DNA from: Chloroflexota bacterium
GTDB lineage: Bacteria > Chloroflexota > Dehalococcoidia > FW602-bin16
DNA length: 57,593 bases
Direction: 5' to 3'
Assembly: GCA_004297765.1 (NCBI GenBank)
Contig: SCTZ01000156.1
Span: 1-57,593 of the forward strand
In this document: positions 28,645-37,502 of the stretch, piece by piece
Layout: each line of letters opens with the position of its first letter
How positions within the stretch are numbered: the first letter of the stretch is position 1
Notes under the pieces: model-generated
The model's input: only the letters and a program-made list of their open reading frames with translations
Databases searched by the model: none
What the model was told of the DNA's origin: nothing
Translations under genes and position numbers: made by a program

Positions 28645-29289
28645 TCACCTTGTGCCCTTGTCATCCGACTCGTCCGATAGCGCGCGCCACACAAGGGGGC
28701 GTAGAGTGGGCATCTGCCTTTTCAGTCGGGACTCCCAGGAGTTATCGAAGCTGACGCGCTCATCGCGTGTGGCGACGATGGCGCCGCCCAGGATCTCCGC
28801 GGGCTCCTGCGCGGACGCTAGATCGCTGCTCAAGCCCTGCTGGAGCAACGAGCGCGCCACCTCGCTCAGTAGCTCTTGCGTCAAGATCGCCTTGTCGGCA
28901 GGCGCCACGCGCACGAGTAACGGTCCTCCACCCAGAGAGCGGGCTCCTTCTTCGATCAGCTTTGCCAGCGTCGCTCGGCGCTGGTCAGCCGTCAGTGCCC
29001 TGGACAGCCCTTGCCGGGCCTCCGTGAAGACGCGCTGTATGAGATGCTCGCGACGGGCCTGCCGTCGATGTTCGGCGGCTAGCTGGGCGGCTGAACGCGC
29101 CCGGCGATAGATCTGCTCGACTTGTCTCTCCGTGATGGACAGAAGACGCTGACGTTCCTCCTCGGCCCTTGCGCGCGCATCCTCGACTATTGAGCCGGCA
29201 GCAGATTGGCCGCGGCCCAGGATGTGCGATGCCTCCTCGCGCGCTTCGCGCTCCACCTCAGCCAGGAGAGGCTCTAGTTGTTGGTCCAT
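28645..29289 (-). CDS. atpE: V/A-type ATPase subunit E
   Basis: Peripheral-stalk subunit. The 214 residues form a long N-terminal coiled-coil (about 1-95: EREAREEASHILGRGQSAAGSIVEDARARAEEERQRLL...), followed by a globular C-terminal domain with the conserved GGAIVATRDERVSFDNSWESRLKR segment. It forms the stalk with subunit H, encoded first in the operon. A 41-base gap separates it from atpF. Confidence 0.9.
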   Translation of the reverse strand: MDQQLEPLLAEVEREAREEASHILGRGQSAAGSIVEDARARAEEERQRLLSITERQVEQIYRRARSAAQLAAEHRRQARREHLIQRVFTEARQGLSRALTADQRRATLAKLIEEGARSLGGGPLLVRVAPADKAILTQELLSEVARSLLQQGLSSDLASAQEPAEILGGAIVATRDERVSFDNSWESRLKRQMPTLRPLVWRALSDESDDKGTR

Positions 29290-29330
29290 CTTTGACTTTT
29301 CCCGTATAGGTTAAGTATGCTTGATCTCCA

Positions 29331-29636
29331 TCACAAGGGTATCCCCATGGCCCGCTTCAGAGCATCCGCTAGCTTGCCGAGCTCGGGCACCGAGCCTGGG
29401 TCTGGTACCTCCAGAACGAGAGGGGCGCTGGGATCCGCAAGCAACTCGGCGATCTGGGATCGCAGTAGGTCGGCCACCTCTTCGGTCACCAGTATCAGAC
29501 CGACATCACCGGCCCACCGTAGCTCCTCGAGATGGGCCGCGGCGTCCGCGGGATCGATGGTGGCGTGACCCTCTATCCCGACCAGCGAAAAACCAAGGAC
29601 AGCGTCGGCGTTGCCAAGCACATATATGCGTGCCAT
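29331..29636 (-). CDS. atpF: V/A-type ATPase subunit F
   Basis: Small rotor subunit that associates with D and can modulate activity. The 101-residue product has the alternating fold with IYVLGNADAVLGFSLVGIEGH at the N-terminus and VGLILVTEEVADLL in the middle, both signatures of subunit F. It follows atpK by 11 bases. Confidence 0.93.
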   Translation of the reverse strand: MARIYVLGNADAVLGFSLVGIEGHATIDPADAAAHLEELRWAGDVGLILVTEEVADLLRSQIAELLADPSAPLVLEVPDPGSVPELGKLADALKRAMGIPL

Positions 29637-29647
29637 CGCCTTCTCAC

Positions 29648-30413
<766 letters not shown>

Positions 30414-30532
30414 GATGTCGATTAGACTTGGCGGATGCACCACTAACTGAGACCCGATCTTGAGGTACGAGCACACCATCTGGGAACGCATCTGTGCTTC
30501 CCGCCCCAGTCCGACGCCCCCAGACCTCTCTT

Positions 30533-32500
30533 TCACGGCTTACCGTCGTGCAAAAAGCCCGGTAGAACTAGTGGACGGTATGGAACGCCGTCCCCCCGAA
30601 AGAACTTGCCGAAGAACTCGTAGTACTCGAGCCTCAAGGCCTGGATCCCGACGATTAGACCTTCCAGACCGATGATCAGGGCATTGCCCAGGATCAGAAC
30701 TACAGGTCGCCCCAGCGGCACCTGCGCCAGCATGGCTGCGAGAGTGAAGACGGTCAATCCGAGCCCGACGTGGGTAATCGCGAAGGCGCCCACGCGGACA
30801 AATGAGAGGGTGTTGCTCAGATAGCGAATGGCGGCATCGAAGACCTCTACTCCTGACTGAAGGAAGTACACCGGCCCTTCTGCCGGAGAGAGGGATTTTC
30901 CGCCGAGCAAGTTATCCAGGGGTTCTTTCAGAAACATGAGAAGCAGCGGGATGATCAGCAGGACCACACCGATGGTCACCCCAGCGACGTGCCCGAGCCC
31001 AACGGAGATCGCCAGTCCGACGGCAATCCAGTAGAAGCCTAGACCGGCCAGACCATACGGTGCGAAGAGCACGGAGCGCAGGTTGTGCCGCAGACCGGCA
31101 TTGATAATATTGAGCAGGAACCCCACACTCATCACGACCACGCCATAGCCTACCGCGATGCCGAGAAGGAGCGAAATATGCTCCAGCGGGCGGACTACCA
31201 GGGCCGGGATCAGATCCTCGGAGCCGAAAACGCTGCCATAGATCAGCCCGAACACCATGGCGGATATTCCACAGCCGACCAGAATCGGGCCCAGGGCACG
31301 CCAGGCGTGCAGGGCGCTCCAACGACCGGCGATCAGTCCCAGCAAGGCCAGGATGGCGCCCTGTCCCAGATCGCCGAACATGGCCCCGAACATCAGCAGG
31401 AACAGGGCGGCTGCGATCGGGGTCGGATCTACCTCCCAATAGGTGGGAAGTCCGTACGTACTGGTCAGAGGCTCGAATTGATGCAACCAGGCCGGATTCG
31501 ATAGCTTGGTCGGAGCCAGGGGAGCTATTTCGCTCGCCCTCAGGGTCGGAACTCCCTCAGCGTACCAGGCAAGAGTGGCGACGCGACCATGCACGTCGGA
31601 CAGAAGGCGATCGGCCTGCGCTTCCGGCACCCAGCCCACGATTGCGCGAGCTCGCTCGGTCGAGAGACAGTCTCGCAGGGCGGTGACCGCCCTGCGATTG
31701 GTTTCGATGGACGATGCCAGCCGGAGGAGTTCTGCATGTCGCTCTTTCGCGAGATCGGTCAACTTCTTGCCAATCGATTCCCTCTCAGCGAGCAGCAGCC
31801 TCTGCCGCTCATGAAGTTGCTGGAGCGCCGCGGACGGTAGTCCCGAGACGTCGTTGGGGATCTCCGTGCGCTCGAGGAAGGCGCCGCGCAAAGCGGCGTC
31901 CACCGCTTGCTGGCGGGTCCGCGGGGCGAAGACGATCACACGCCAGCGCCGCTCGCTTCTCCCCAGCCTTAGGAGGAGATGGGGCACTTCGCTCAGGCTT
32001 TGCTCCAGGCGCGAGAGATTCTCGACGGGAAGGAGTCCCGCCGTGACGTACAGAAATCGCAGCGTGCGCAACTCTGCCAGATCGATATCCAGCGGCTCCA
32101 GCAACTCCAGTTGCAGGACGACTACCTCCAGCCGTTCCAGTTGGTCGGCAATGGCGGAGCGTTCGTCCAGCAAACGCTGGACCTCCCCGTCTAGCTCGCT
32201 CAGATCTGCCTCGACTTGAGCTACCATCTGTTGGGGTGCCAATGTGGCTGGTCTTAGCAGATCAGGAGAGATCGTAAGACCCAGGGTTCCGACCACACGC
32301 CTCATCTGATCGCTCAGACGCTCGTACTCTGCCACGAGGCGGTCGACATCAGGGCGGCGGATGCCGTCTGGCCAGCCTTTCAGGCTTGGCGCGTCGATTA
32401 CCTGGAGTGCTCCCAGCTCGCCCAGGCGGCCCAGGGTGGGCAGCAACTCATCGTCGAGAACCAGCAGGCTAACGCGTTGCATGGGAGCCGGCCGCCACAA
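30533..32500 (-). CDS. atpI: V/A-type ATPase subunit I
   Basis: Membrane stator subunit (a-subunit equivalent) forming the ion channel against the K ring. The 655 residues comprise an N-terminal cytoplasmic half with coiled-coils (to about residue 300) and a C-terminal half with about seven or eight membrane segments, including LFLLMFGAMFGDLGQGAILALLG, ILVGCGISAMVFGLIYGSVFG, LGIAVGYGVVVMSVGFLLNIINAG and LSFVRVGAFAITHVGLGLTVF, the last carrying the conserved Arg and His. TTG at 32500 has GGGAGG eight bases upstream; an internal ATG at 32482 lacks a site. It follows atpC by four bases. Confidence 0.93.
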   Translation of the reverse strand: MWRPAPMQRVSLLVLDDELLPTLGRLGELGALQVIDAPSLKGWPDGIRRPDVDRLVAEYERLSDQMRRVVGTLGLTISPDLLRPATLAPQQMVAQVEADLSELDGEVQRLLDERSAIADQLERLEVVVLQLELLEPLDIDLAELRTLRFLYVTAGLLPVENLSRLEQSLSEVPHLLLRLGRSERRWRVIVFAPRTRQQAVDAALRGAFLERTEIPNDVSGLPSAALQQLHERQRLLLAERESIGKKLTDLAKERHAELLRLASSIETNRRAVTALRDCLSTERARAIVGWVPEAQADRLLSDVHGRVATLAWYAEGVPTLRASEIAPLAPTKLSNPAWLHQFEPLTSTYGLPTYWEVDPTPIAAALFLLMFGAMFGDLGQGAILALLGLIAGRWSALHAWRALGPILVGCGISAMVFGLIYGSVFGSEDLIPALVVRPLEHISLLLGIAVGYGVVVMSVGFLLNIINAGLRHNLRSVLFAPYGLAGLGFYWIAVGLAISVGLGHVAGVTIGVVLLIIPLLLMFLKEPLDNLLGGKSLSPAEGPVYFLQSGVEVFDAAIRYLSNTLSFVRVGAFAITHVGLGLTVFTLAAMLAQVPLGRPVVLILGNALIIGLEGLIVGIQALRLEYYEFFGKFFRGDGVPYRPLVLPGFLHDGKP

Positions 32501-32504
32501 GGTG

Positions 32505-33557
32505 CTAGCCTCCCAGGGTGAAGAGAAGCGGCTCGATCTCCTCGGCCGGCTTCTGGTACTGCTTCGCCTCCAGAATCGTCTTCAGGTCGCGCACTTCGAT
32601 CTCCTTCAGCCAGACATAGGCTACTTGCAGAGAGATGCGAAACGGATATCCCAGCAGCTCCGACCTCGCCGCGCGACGCAGCCCGCGCCCCAGGGCCACG
32701 CCGACTCGCCACAGCTCGTCCGTCCCCCGGGTGACGCTGGTCAAGAGATGCTGGTAGAGCGCCGGCAGAACCTCCACGATCTCCGCCAGGCTGCTGGCTG
32801 TGGCCATGTGACGCAATGTCTGGCTATCGATCAATCGCCCATGGGGCAGCGTGTAGTTGAAAAGCTCCTCTGGAGACAGTTGGTAGAGAAGCCTGAAACG
32901 GATCACCCATTCGATATTCACGAGATCGTACCAGAGGCCCAGCAGGCGCAGGGCGGAGGAGCGATCCTGAGCCATCAGACGCTCGGCCAGATCCCAGAGG
33001 CGTCCGTAATAGTCCAGTTGCAGCGACATCTCCAGTGGGAACAACGACCGTTCCTGGCGATACCGATCCAGGGCGTGATGAAGCGCTGGCCCATATGGGG
33101 TGCGCTCAACCAGACGCGCGACTTCGAACACGTCCGTTGCCCGCAGTAGCGCCTCGCGCGGCAATGTGGCCATGTCGCCCAGGTCTACCCACAGGTTTGC
33201 CACCTCGTCGGTGTTCCTCCCCCGTACCAGAGCACGCAGCACCGCCAGCAGGTTGAGCAGCTCGACCCTCCTGGCGAGTCCGACGATCAGGGCTCGGGAC
33301 GGTCCAGTCAGGCTGTCGCGTATGCGCTCATAGGCATCCACGGTCGATGTGTCGAGAGCGCGCTCGGCCCCGGGTAGTGTCTCGAACTCCGGTCCCTCAA
33401 GCCACGGTCCGTAGGTCGTGCCGCGCAAGATCCGCACTGTTCCGACCAGGTCGTCCGCATTGGCCAGCCCCTTGATCTGCGCATCATCCAGCAAATTGCC
33501 GAGTAGCGCGCGGGTCAAGGCCTGGGACCTGGAATACACGAACACGCCAACGCTCAT
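32505..33557 (-). CDS. atpC: V/A-type ATPase subunit C
   Basis: Socket between the rotor stalk and the membrane ring (equivalent to V-type subunit d). The 350 residues are helical with no membrane segment, and contain YSRSQALTRALLGNLLDDAQIKGLANADDLVGTV at the N-terminus and FRISLQVAYVWLKEIEVRDLKTILEAKQYQKPAEEIEPLLF at the C-terminus, the latter diagnostic of the family. The ATG overlaps the atpH stop by four bases. Confidence 0.93.
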   Translation of the reverse strand: MSVGVFVYSRSQALTRALLGNLLDDAQIKGLANADDLVGTVRILRGTTYGPWLEGPEFETLPGAERALDTSTVDAYERIRDSLTGPSRALIVGLARRVELLNLLAVLRALVRGRNTDEVANLWVDLGDMATLPREALLRATDVFEVARLVERTPYGPALHHALDRYRQERSLFPLEMSLQLDYYGRLWDLAERLMAQDRSSALRLLGLWYDLVNIEWVIRFRLLYQLSPEELFNYTLPHGRLIDSQTLRHMATASSLAEIVEVLPALYQHLLTSVTRGTDELWRVGVALGRGLRRAARSELLGYPFRISLQVAYVWLKEIEVRDLKTILEAKQYQKPAEEIEPLLFTLGG

Positions 33558-33913
33558 ATCAGGCTCTGATCCGACGATCCGGTGATCTGGTTGATCACAA
33601 GCGCGATGGCGCGAGACATGTTCTTCGAGGCGCGCTTCTCCATGTGATCGGCTTGCTTATCCGCGACGGCTAGCATCTGCTTCGTCTCGTGCTCGGCGTC
33701 GGCCTCGGCAGCGCGCAGCCGCTCGTCGGCCGTGCGGTGTGCTTCCTCCATTGCCGTGGCCTGTATGGCCTCGGCCTGGCGTTGAGCGGATCGAACCATC
33801 TCCGCCGCTTCTTGCTCGGCGGCGACGACAATCCGGCGCGCGGCTGCTTCTGCACTCAGTACTTGACGCAAGGCCGTGCTGATGGATGACTCGGAGGAGT
33901 GACTGGACTGCAA
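33554..33913 (-). CDS. atpH: V/A-type ATPase subunit H (peripheral stalk)
   Basis: Coiled-coil partner of subunit E in the peripheral stalk. The frame is open upstream to 34171, but the residues before 33913 are low-complexity and resemble non-coding sequence. The TTG at 33913 has AGAGGGG seven bases upstream and gives 119 residues, the normal size for the family. The sequence is a continuous right-hand coiled-coil type helix (LRQVLSAEAAARRIVVAAEQEAAEMVRSAQRQAEAIQATAMEEAHRTADERLRAAEADAEHE) ending in RAIALVINQITG. It is the first gene of the ATPase operon. Confidence 0.85.
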   Translation of the reverse strand: MQSSHSSESSISTALRQVLSAEAAARRIVVAAEQEAAEMVRSAQRQAEAIQATAMEEAHRTADERLRAAEADAEHETKQMLAVADKQADHMEKRASKNMSRAIALVINQITGSSDQSLI

Positions 33914-33962
33914 CTTTACGCCCCTCTGACCAAGCCTACCGATGAATGTCTCCCCTAGTTTC

Positions 33963-33968
33963 AGTATA
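33963..33968 (-). promoter_or_regulatory. -10 box upstream of the V/A-ATPase operon
   Basis: TATACT on the minus strand, about 50 bases before the atpH TTG start; the -35 region 17 bases upstream (CTGCAC) is weak. It is the best candidate in the 220-base gap between birA and atpH. Confidence 0.4.
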
Positions 33969-34133
33969 GTCCTATGTAGCCTTTCGTGCAGGTGCCATGA
34001 TGGCTGCGGCGGGGGGCAAGGGGTGGCGGCAGGGGAGCGATCATTCTTCAGACCGCGGCGGTCTCCGAGACCACCGCGGCCTCGCGCACGCGACCACGCC
34101 GTCGAGGTCTCGATGGGTAGATCAGGGCATTGA

Positions 34134-34931
34134 CTACCCAGGCGGTTGGGCCAGACGCAGGGTGACTTCACCGGCTCTGGCTTTGGTGATCTGTCCGTTG
34201 GATTGTCTAATGTAGAGCGTCCCGCTGGAGTCGACGTCTTCGGCCCAACCCTCGGTGACGGAATCGCCGCTGGTCAGCCGCACCCATTTCCCCAGCGTTT
34301 CGAGGCGATCTCTCCACTCCTGCCACACGGGCGCACCGCCGCGGCTAGCGAGGCAATAGTGCTCCAGCGCCTCCAGATAGGCCCGCAGTAAGGTCACCCG
34401 GCCGATGGGATGTCCCACCTCGTTGGACAGACTGGTGGCCGTAGGAGGAATGTCAGCGTGCTCATGGGGGTTGAAGTTGACGTTGAGGCCGGTGCCCAGG
34501 ACGGCGAAGAGGAGCTGTCCACGCTCGATCTCGCTTTCCACGAGGATGCCGCCTACTTTCTTGCCGTCGATCTCCACGTCGTTGGGCCACTTGATGGATG
34601 CCCTGAGTGGGGTGGCACTCTCGATGGCTCTTGTAGTGGCCAGGGCGGCGGCCATGATGAGGCTGTTCACCTCGGCCAGGGCAGGGCGCAGCACGATCGA
34701 AACTAGCAGGCTAGAGCCGGGGGGAGCAACCCAGGTCCGCCCCATCCGACCGCGCCCCGCGTCCTGGTGGTTGGCGAGGATGGTGGCTCCCTCCGGGATG
34801 CCGGCGCGCGCAAGCTCTCGGGCCACCTCGTTGGTGGACGTCACGCTGTCGAAGTAGCGCAGGTCGCGCCCGATGAAAAGGGTCTTCAGGCTGGACGAAA
34901 TGGTGGTCGAGAATAGATTGTCGTTAGTCAT
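34134..34931 (-). CDS. birA: biotin-[acetyl-CoA carboxylase] ligase
   Basis: Biotin protein ligase forming biotinyl-AMP and attaching biotin to carboxylases. The 265 residues contain SVTSTNEVARELARAG, the biotin-binding loop DAGRGRMGRTWVAPPGSSLLVS, IKWPNDVEIDGKKVGGILVE with the catalytic Lys, and TGLNVNFNP. The C-terminal SH3-like domain ends GQITKARAGEVTLRLAQ. There is no N-terminal winged helix, so it is a group I enzyme without repressor function. It lies upstream of the ATPase operon but is separated from it by 220 bases. Confidence 0.94.
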   Translation of the reverse strand: MTNDNLFSTTISSSLKTLFIGRDLRYFDSVTSTNEVARELARAGIPEGATILANHQDAGRGRMGRTWVAPPGSSLLVSIVLRPALAEVNSLIMAAALATTRAIESATPLRASIKWPNDVEIDGKKVGGILVESEIERGQLLFAVLGTGLNVNFNPHEHADIPPTATSLSNEVGHPIGRVTLLRAYLEALEHYCLASRGGAPVWQEWRDRLETLGKWVRLTSGDSVTEGWAEDVDSSGTLYIRQSNGQITKARAGEVTLRLAQPPG

Positions 34932-35072
34932 GGATCATGGCCTCCGTCAGCTAATGGTATCACAAACGACGGCCTGGTGTGAGCACGACGCCGTGCGATC
35001 AAGGCTGCCCGGAGCATGCGTGCTGGATGGCTCTCACAGCCCCCGGAGCGATTGCCCTCCCGAGGATAACCG

Positions 35073-35134
35073 CGCCGAGCTGGGGCTCGGCGCTCCCGGG
35101 ACCACACCTGGGACCGCCGAGCCCCAGCTCGGCG
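35073..35134. repeat. perfect 20-bp inverted repeat between a histidine kinase and birA
   Basis: CGCCGAGCTGGGGCTCGGCG (35073-35092) and its exact complement (35115-35134), 22 bases apart. Each arm is itself a short palindrome (CGCCGAGC/GCTCGGCG), so either a long hairpin or two small ones can form. No T-tract. It lies downstream of the kinase gene at 35178-37100 on the minus strand and may end its transcript. Confidence 0.8.
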
Positions 35135-35177
35135 TGAGCTCTATCGCACGCTTGCGCGAAACCTCAGTGGCCGGCTA

Positions 35178-37100
35178 CTAGGCAAGAGGCAAGCTGAAGT
35201 AGAACGTGCTGCCCTTGCCCTCCTCGCTCTCGAACCACATCCGACCGCCATGACGAGCGATGATCTCCTTGGAGATAAACAGTCCAACTCCCATTCCACC
35301 ATAGTCATAGGGCGTGCCAGTATGGGCTCGGTAGAACCGTTCGAAGATGCGATTCTGCTTGTCTTCGAGAATACCCACGCCGTGATCCCGCACGCTTGCC
35401 ACCGCCTCCCCGTCCACAGCACGTACCGTCGTTTCGATCTCTCCGCCCTGCGGGGAATACCTGACGGCATTGTCCAGGAGAGTGCTCAGGACCTCCTCCA
35501 GGCGCCCTCGATCGCCATTGACGAGCACATGGTCAGGTGATTGGAAGAGGAACTTGTGCTTCTCTGTGGTCAACCGCATGCGTGATACGGTCTCAGCCAT
35601 GAGCTCGGACAGGTCGAACTGGGCGAGATGAAGATCGAGACGCCCGGTCTGGAGCCTCGTCATGTCAAGCAGTTCGTTGACAAGCCTGCTGATTCTGTCA
35701 CTCTGGCGATTGATGGCCTCCAAAGCCTTGAGATCTGAGGGACTAATCCCCTCGTGCTTCCGTTGCAGCAACAATTGGGCGTAGCCTTTGACGCCGGTGA
35801 CTGGCGTTTTGAGCTCATGAGCAGCCACGAGCATGAATTGGTCCTTGAGTCGGTCGAGTTCGGTCAGGTCGGTGATATCTCTGGTCACCGCGACCGCGCC
35901 GATGGTCTTGCCCTTTTCGTCTCTGATGGGCGCGGCGCTGCTCCGGATGTAGATATCCCTTTTGGCTCGCGGGCTGTAGAGTATCGCGTCCTCTTGCACA
36001 ATGGTCTCATCCCTCAGCGCACGAAGGAGTGCCGTCTGCTCGGGCTCGACGGGTGTTCCATCCGTGTGCCGCAACCGAGTTCGTGCGAGCAACTCCGTCA
36101 AGCCAGGCGCGACATCTTCAGCACTGGTCACACCAAGCAGCCGCCGGCCGGCCTCATTGACCAGGATGAGGCGGCCCTGGGTGTCGCCGACCAGAACGCT
36201 ATCGACCATGTTGTCGAGGATGGTCTGAAGCTCGGCGGCTCGTCTTTGAGCATCCTCCCGCAGCCTTTCTAACTCCAAAGTTTTGTCCCGCTCACGCCGG
36301 TACAGGTCCACGTACTCCGAGAGCATTCCGAATAGCATCGTTGTGAAGCTACTTACTATGAAAACAAACGCCAAGTACCATACAGATCCGAGACGTCCTC
36401 CTGCTATGACCGACGCCGCAAGGGTAAAGACGAGCAGCACCTCAGCCAGGGAAAGATAACCGAGCAGCAAAAGGCCGGTTTGGCGGTAGCGGTAGGCTGA
36501 AAGCACAGCGCCTACTCCGTACCCGACCGCGATAGCAGAGTACCAGCCATTGAGAAGGGGGGTGAACTTCCCGTCAACGATGAGGAGAGGAAGGTATTGC
36601 TCGAAGACCACCGACAGGCTTACCAGTGCGATGATGGCTGTCAGTGTGCCGAGGACTAGCCAGAATACCCAGCGCACACCCGACATGCCCTGTTGCGGCC
36701 AACGTGCCACCACCGCTACCAAGAGCAGGATGGACAGCATGCCCAGCCCAATTGCCGCGAGCCACAGAGAGGTATTGGGGGACTGAGCGATCAACCCCTG
36801 CCCGCCAGGCAACAGGCCGGGAAAAGAGAGTAAATGCGACAAGAACCATATGGCAATCGCGCAGAAGCCCAATCCTATCCAGAAGGGCAGGGGTTGTCGT
36901 AGCACCCGATAGCGCCCAAAGGCGAGGAACGCCACGCTGAGGGCTGTCACAACGATGACGCTGTCCATCGTCGGCGCATACCAAGGCAAGACGACGACGG
37001 GGGCCGAGCCCCAAACCAACGCCGCGATCACCAGGAGCGCCGCTGAGCCGATGGCAGTACCTATGATCACGCCTAGCAACGGGGGACTGGATTGTGGCAT
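35178..37100 (-). CDS. membrane PAS sensor histidine kinase (paralogue 1)
   Basis: Two-component sensor kinase, 640 residues from the ATG at 37100. The frame is open to 37406, but the start is fixed by alignment with the paralogue (39673-41706) and by the promoter cassette exactly 33 bases upstream. It has about seven or eight N-terminal membrane segments (residues 8-275), a short coiled-coil (RRERDKTLELERLREDAQRR) and a PAS domain (LQTILDNMVDSVLVGDTQGRLILVNEAGRRLLG). HisKA has the phospho-accepting His in VAAHELKTPVTGVKG, and HATPase has N, G1 and G2 boxes (LDNAVRYSPQGG, DHGVGILEDKQNRIFERFY, GGMGVGLFISKEI). No receiver domain or adjacent response regulator is visible. The ligand is unknown. 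Confidence 0.9.
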   Translation of the reverse strand: MPQSSPPLLGVIIGTAIGSAALLVIAALVWGSAPVVVLPWYAPTMDSVIVVTALSVAFLAFGRYRVLRQPLPFWIGLGFCAIAIWFLSHLLSFPGLLPGGQGLIAQSPNTSLWLAAIGLGMLSILLLVAVVARWPQQGMSGVRWVFWLVLGTLTAIIALVSLSVVFEQYLPLLIVDGKFTPLLNGWYSAIAVGYGVGAVLSAYRYRQTGLLLLGYLSLAEVLLVFTLAASVIAGGRLGSVWYLAFVFIVSSFTTMLFGMLSEYVDLYRRERDKTLELERLREDAQRRAAELQTILDNMVDSVLVGDTQGRLILVNEAGRRLLGVTSAEDVAPGLTELLARTRLRHTDGTPVEPEQTALLRALRDETIVQEDAILYSPRAKRDIYIRSSAAPIRDEKGKTIGAVAVTRDITDLTELDRLKDQFMLVAAHELKTPVTGVKGYAQLLLQRKHEGISPSDLKALEAINRQSDRISRLVNELLDMTRLQTGRLDLHLAQFDLSELMAETVSRMRLTTEKHKFLFQSPDHVLVNGDRGRLEEVLSTLLDNAVRYSPQGGEIETTVRAVDGEAVASVRDHGVGILEDKQNRIFERFYRAHTGTPYDYGGMGVGLFISKEIIARHGGRMWFESEEGKGSTFYFSLPLA

Positions 37101-37132
37101 TTGACTGCCTCTATATCTGCTTGAAAGCGATC

Positions 37133-37153
37133 GCATACCATAAGTATATCGCC
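37133..37153 (-). promoter_or_regulatory. shared kinase promoter/operator, copy 1
   Basis: GCATACCATAAGTATA followed by TCGCC (plus-strand reading). On the minus strand it contains a TATACT -10-like box and the inverted pair ATAC-TTATG-GTAT. The same element, at the same distance of 33 bases from the ATG, precedes the kinases at 41706 and 43381. Confidence 0.7.
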
Positions 37154-37227
37154 GCAAGCGCCGCTCTACCATGAGCCTAGAGGATGTCTGAGAAGCTAGG
37201 CTCGGTCCGTATAGAGCAGGCGCCAAG

Positions 37228-37266
37228 CCCCGCCCCAGGGCACATTGCATGTGCCCTGGGGCGGGG
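37228..37266. repeat. 18-bp perfect hairpin
   Basis: CCCCGCCCCAGGGCACAT, loop TGC, exact complement. It is followed by a shorter repeat of the inner GGGCACAT-TGC-ATGTGCCC at 37278-37296. It resembles an extragenic palindromic repeat rather than a terminator. Confidence 0.75.
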
Positions 37267-37502
37267 CGCGATGTAGGGGCACATTGCATGTGCCCTGGGG
37301 GCGGCGGACGGGGGACATCGACACCGCTAAGGCTTCTCAAACGCTCTCTACACCCGGGCCGCGGGGCTTCCTCAATCTGCCGAGCAGAGGGGCAGCGGGA
37401 GTCCATTAGCGAGGATAGATGTTGAGCAGTCCTGAGGGAGAGCTGTCGCCTCGCCGTTGAGGCGACTGGCCAGCATGGCCGGCGCTTGCCCCTGAAAGGT
37501 GG

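Larger units (their letters stand above)
37101..37502. other. intergenic region with kinase promoter cassette and palindromes
   Basis: About 400 bases between the chemoreceptor and kinase 1. The part near 37100-37153 is the kinase promoter cassette. Nearby lies a perfect 18-bp hairpin, CCCCGCCCCAGGGCACAT-TGC-complement (37228-37266), and a second copy of the inner sequence GGGCACAT-TGC-ATGTGCCC (37278-37296). Nothing coding is recognisable. Confidence 0.7.

Noticed and set aside
33914..34171. N-terminal extension of ATPase subunit H
   Set aside because: The extra 86 residues are low-complexity and unlike the family; a TTG with a good upstream site gives the normal length.
37101..37406. N-terminal extension of kinase 1
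   Set aside because: The region contains the promoter cassette and palindromes; the paralogue starts at the equivalent of 37100.
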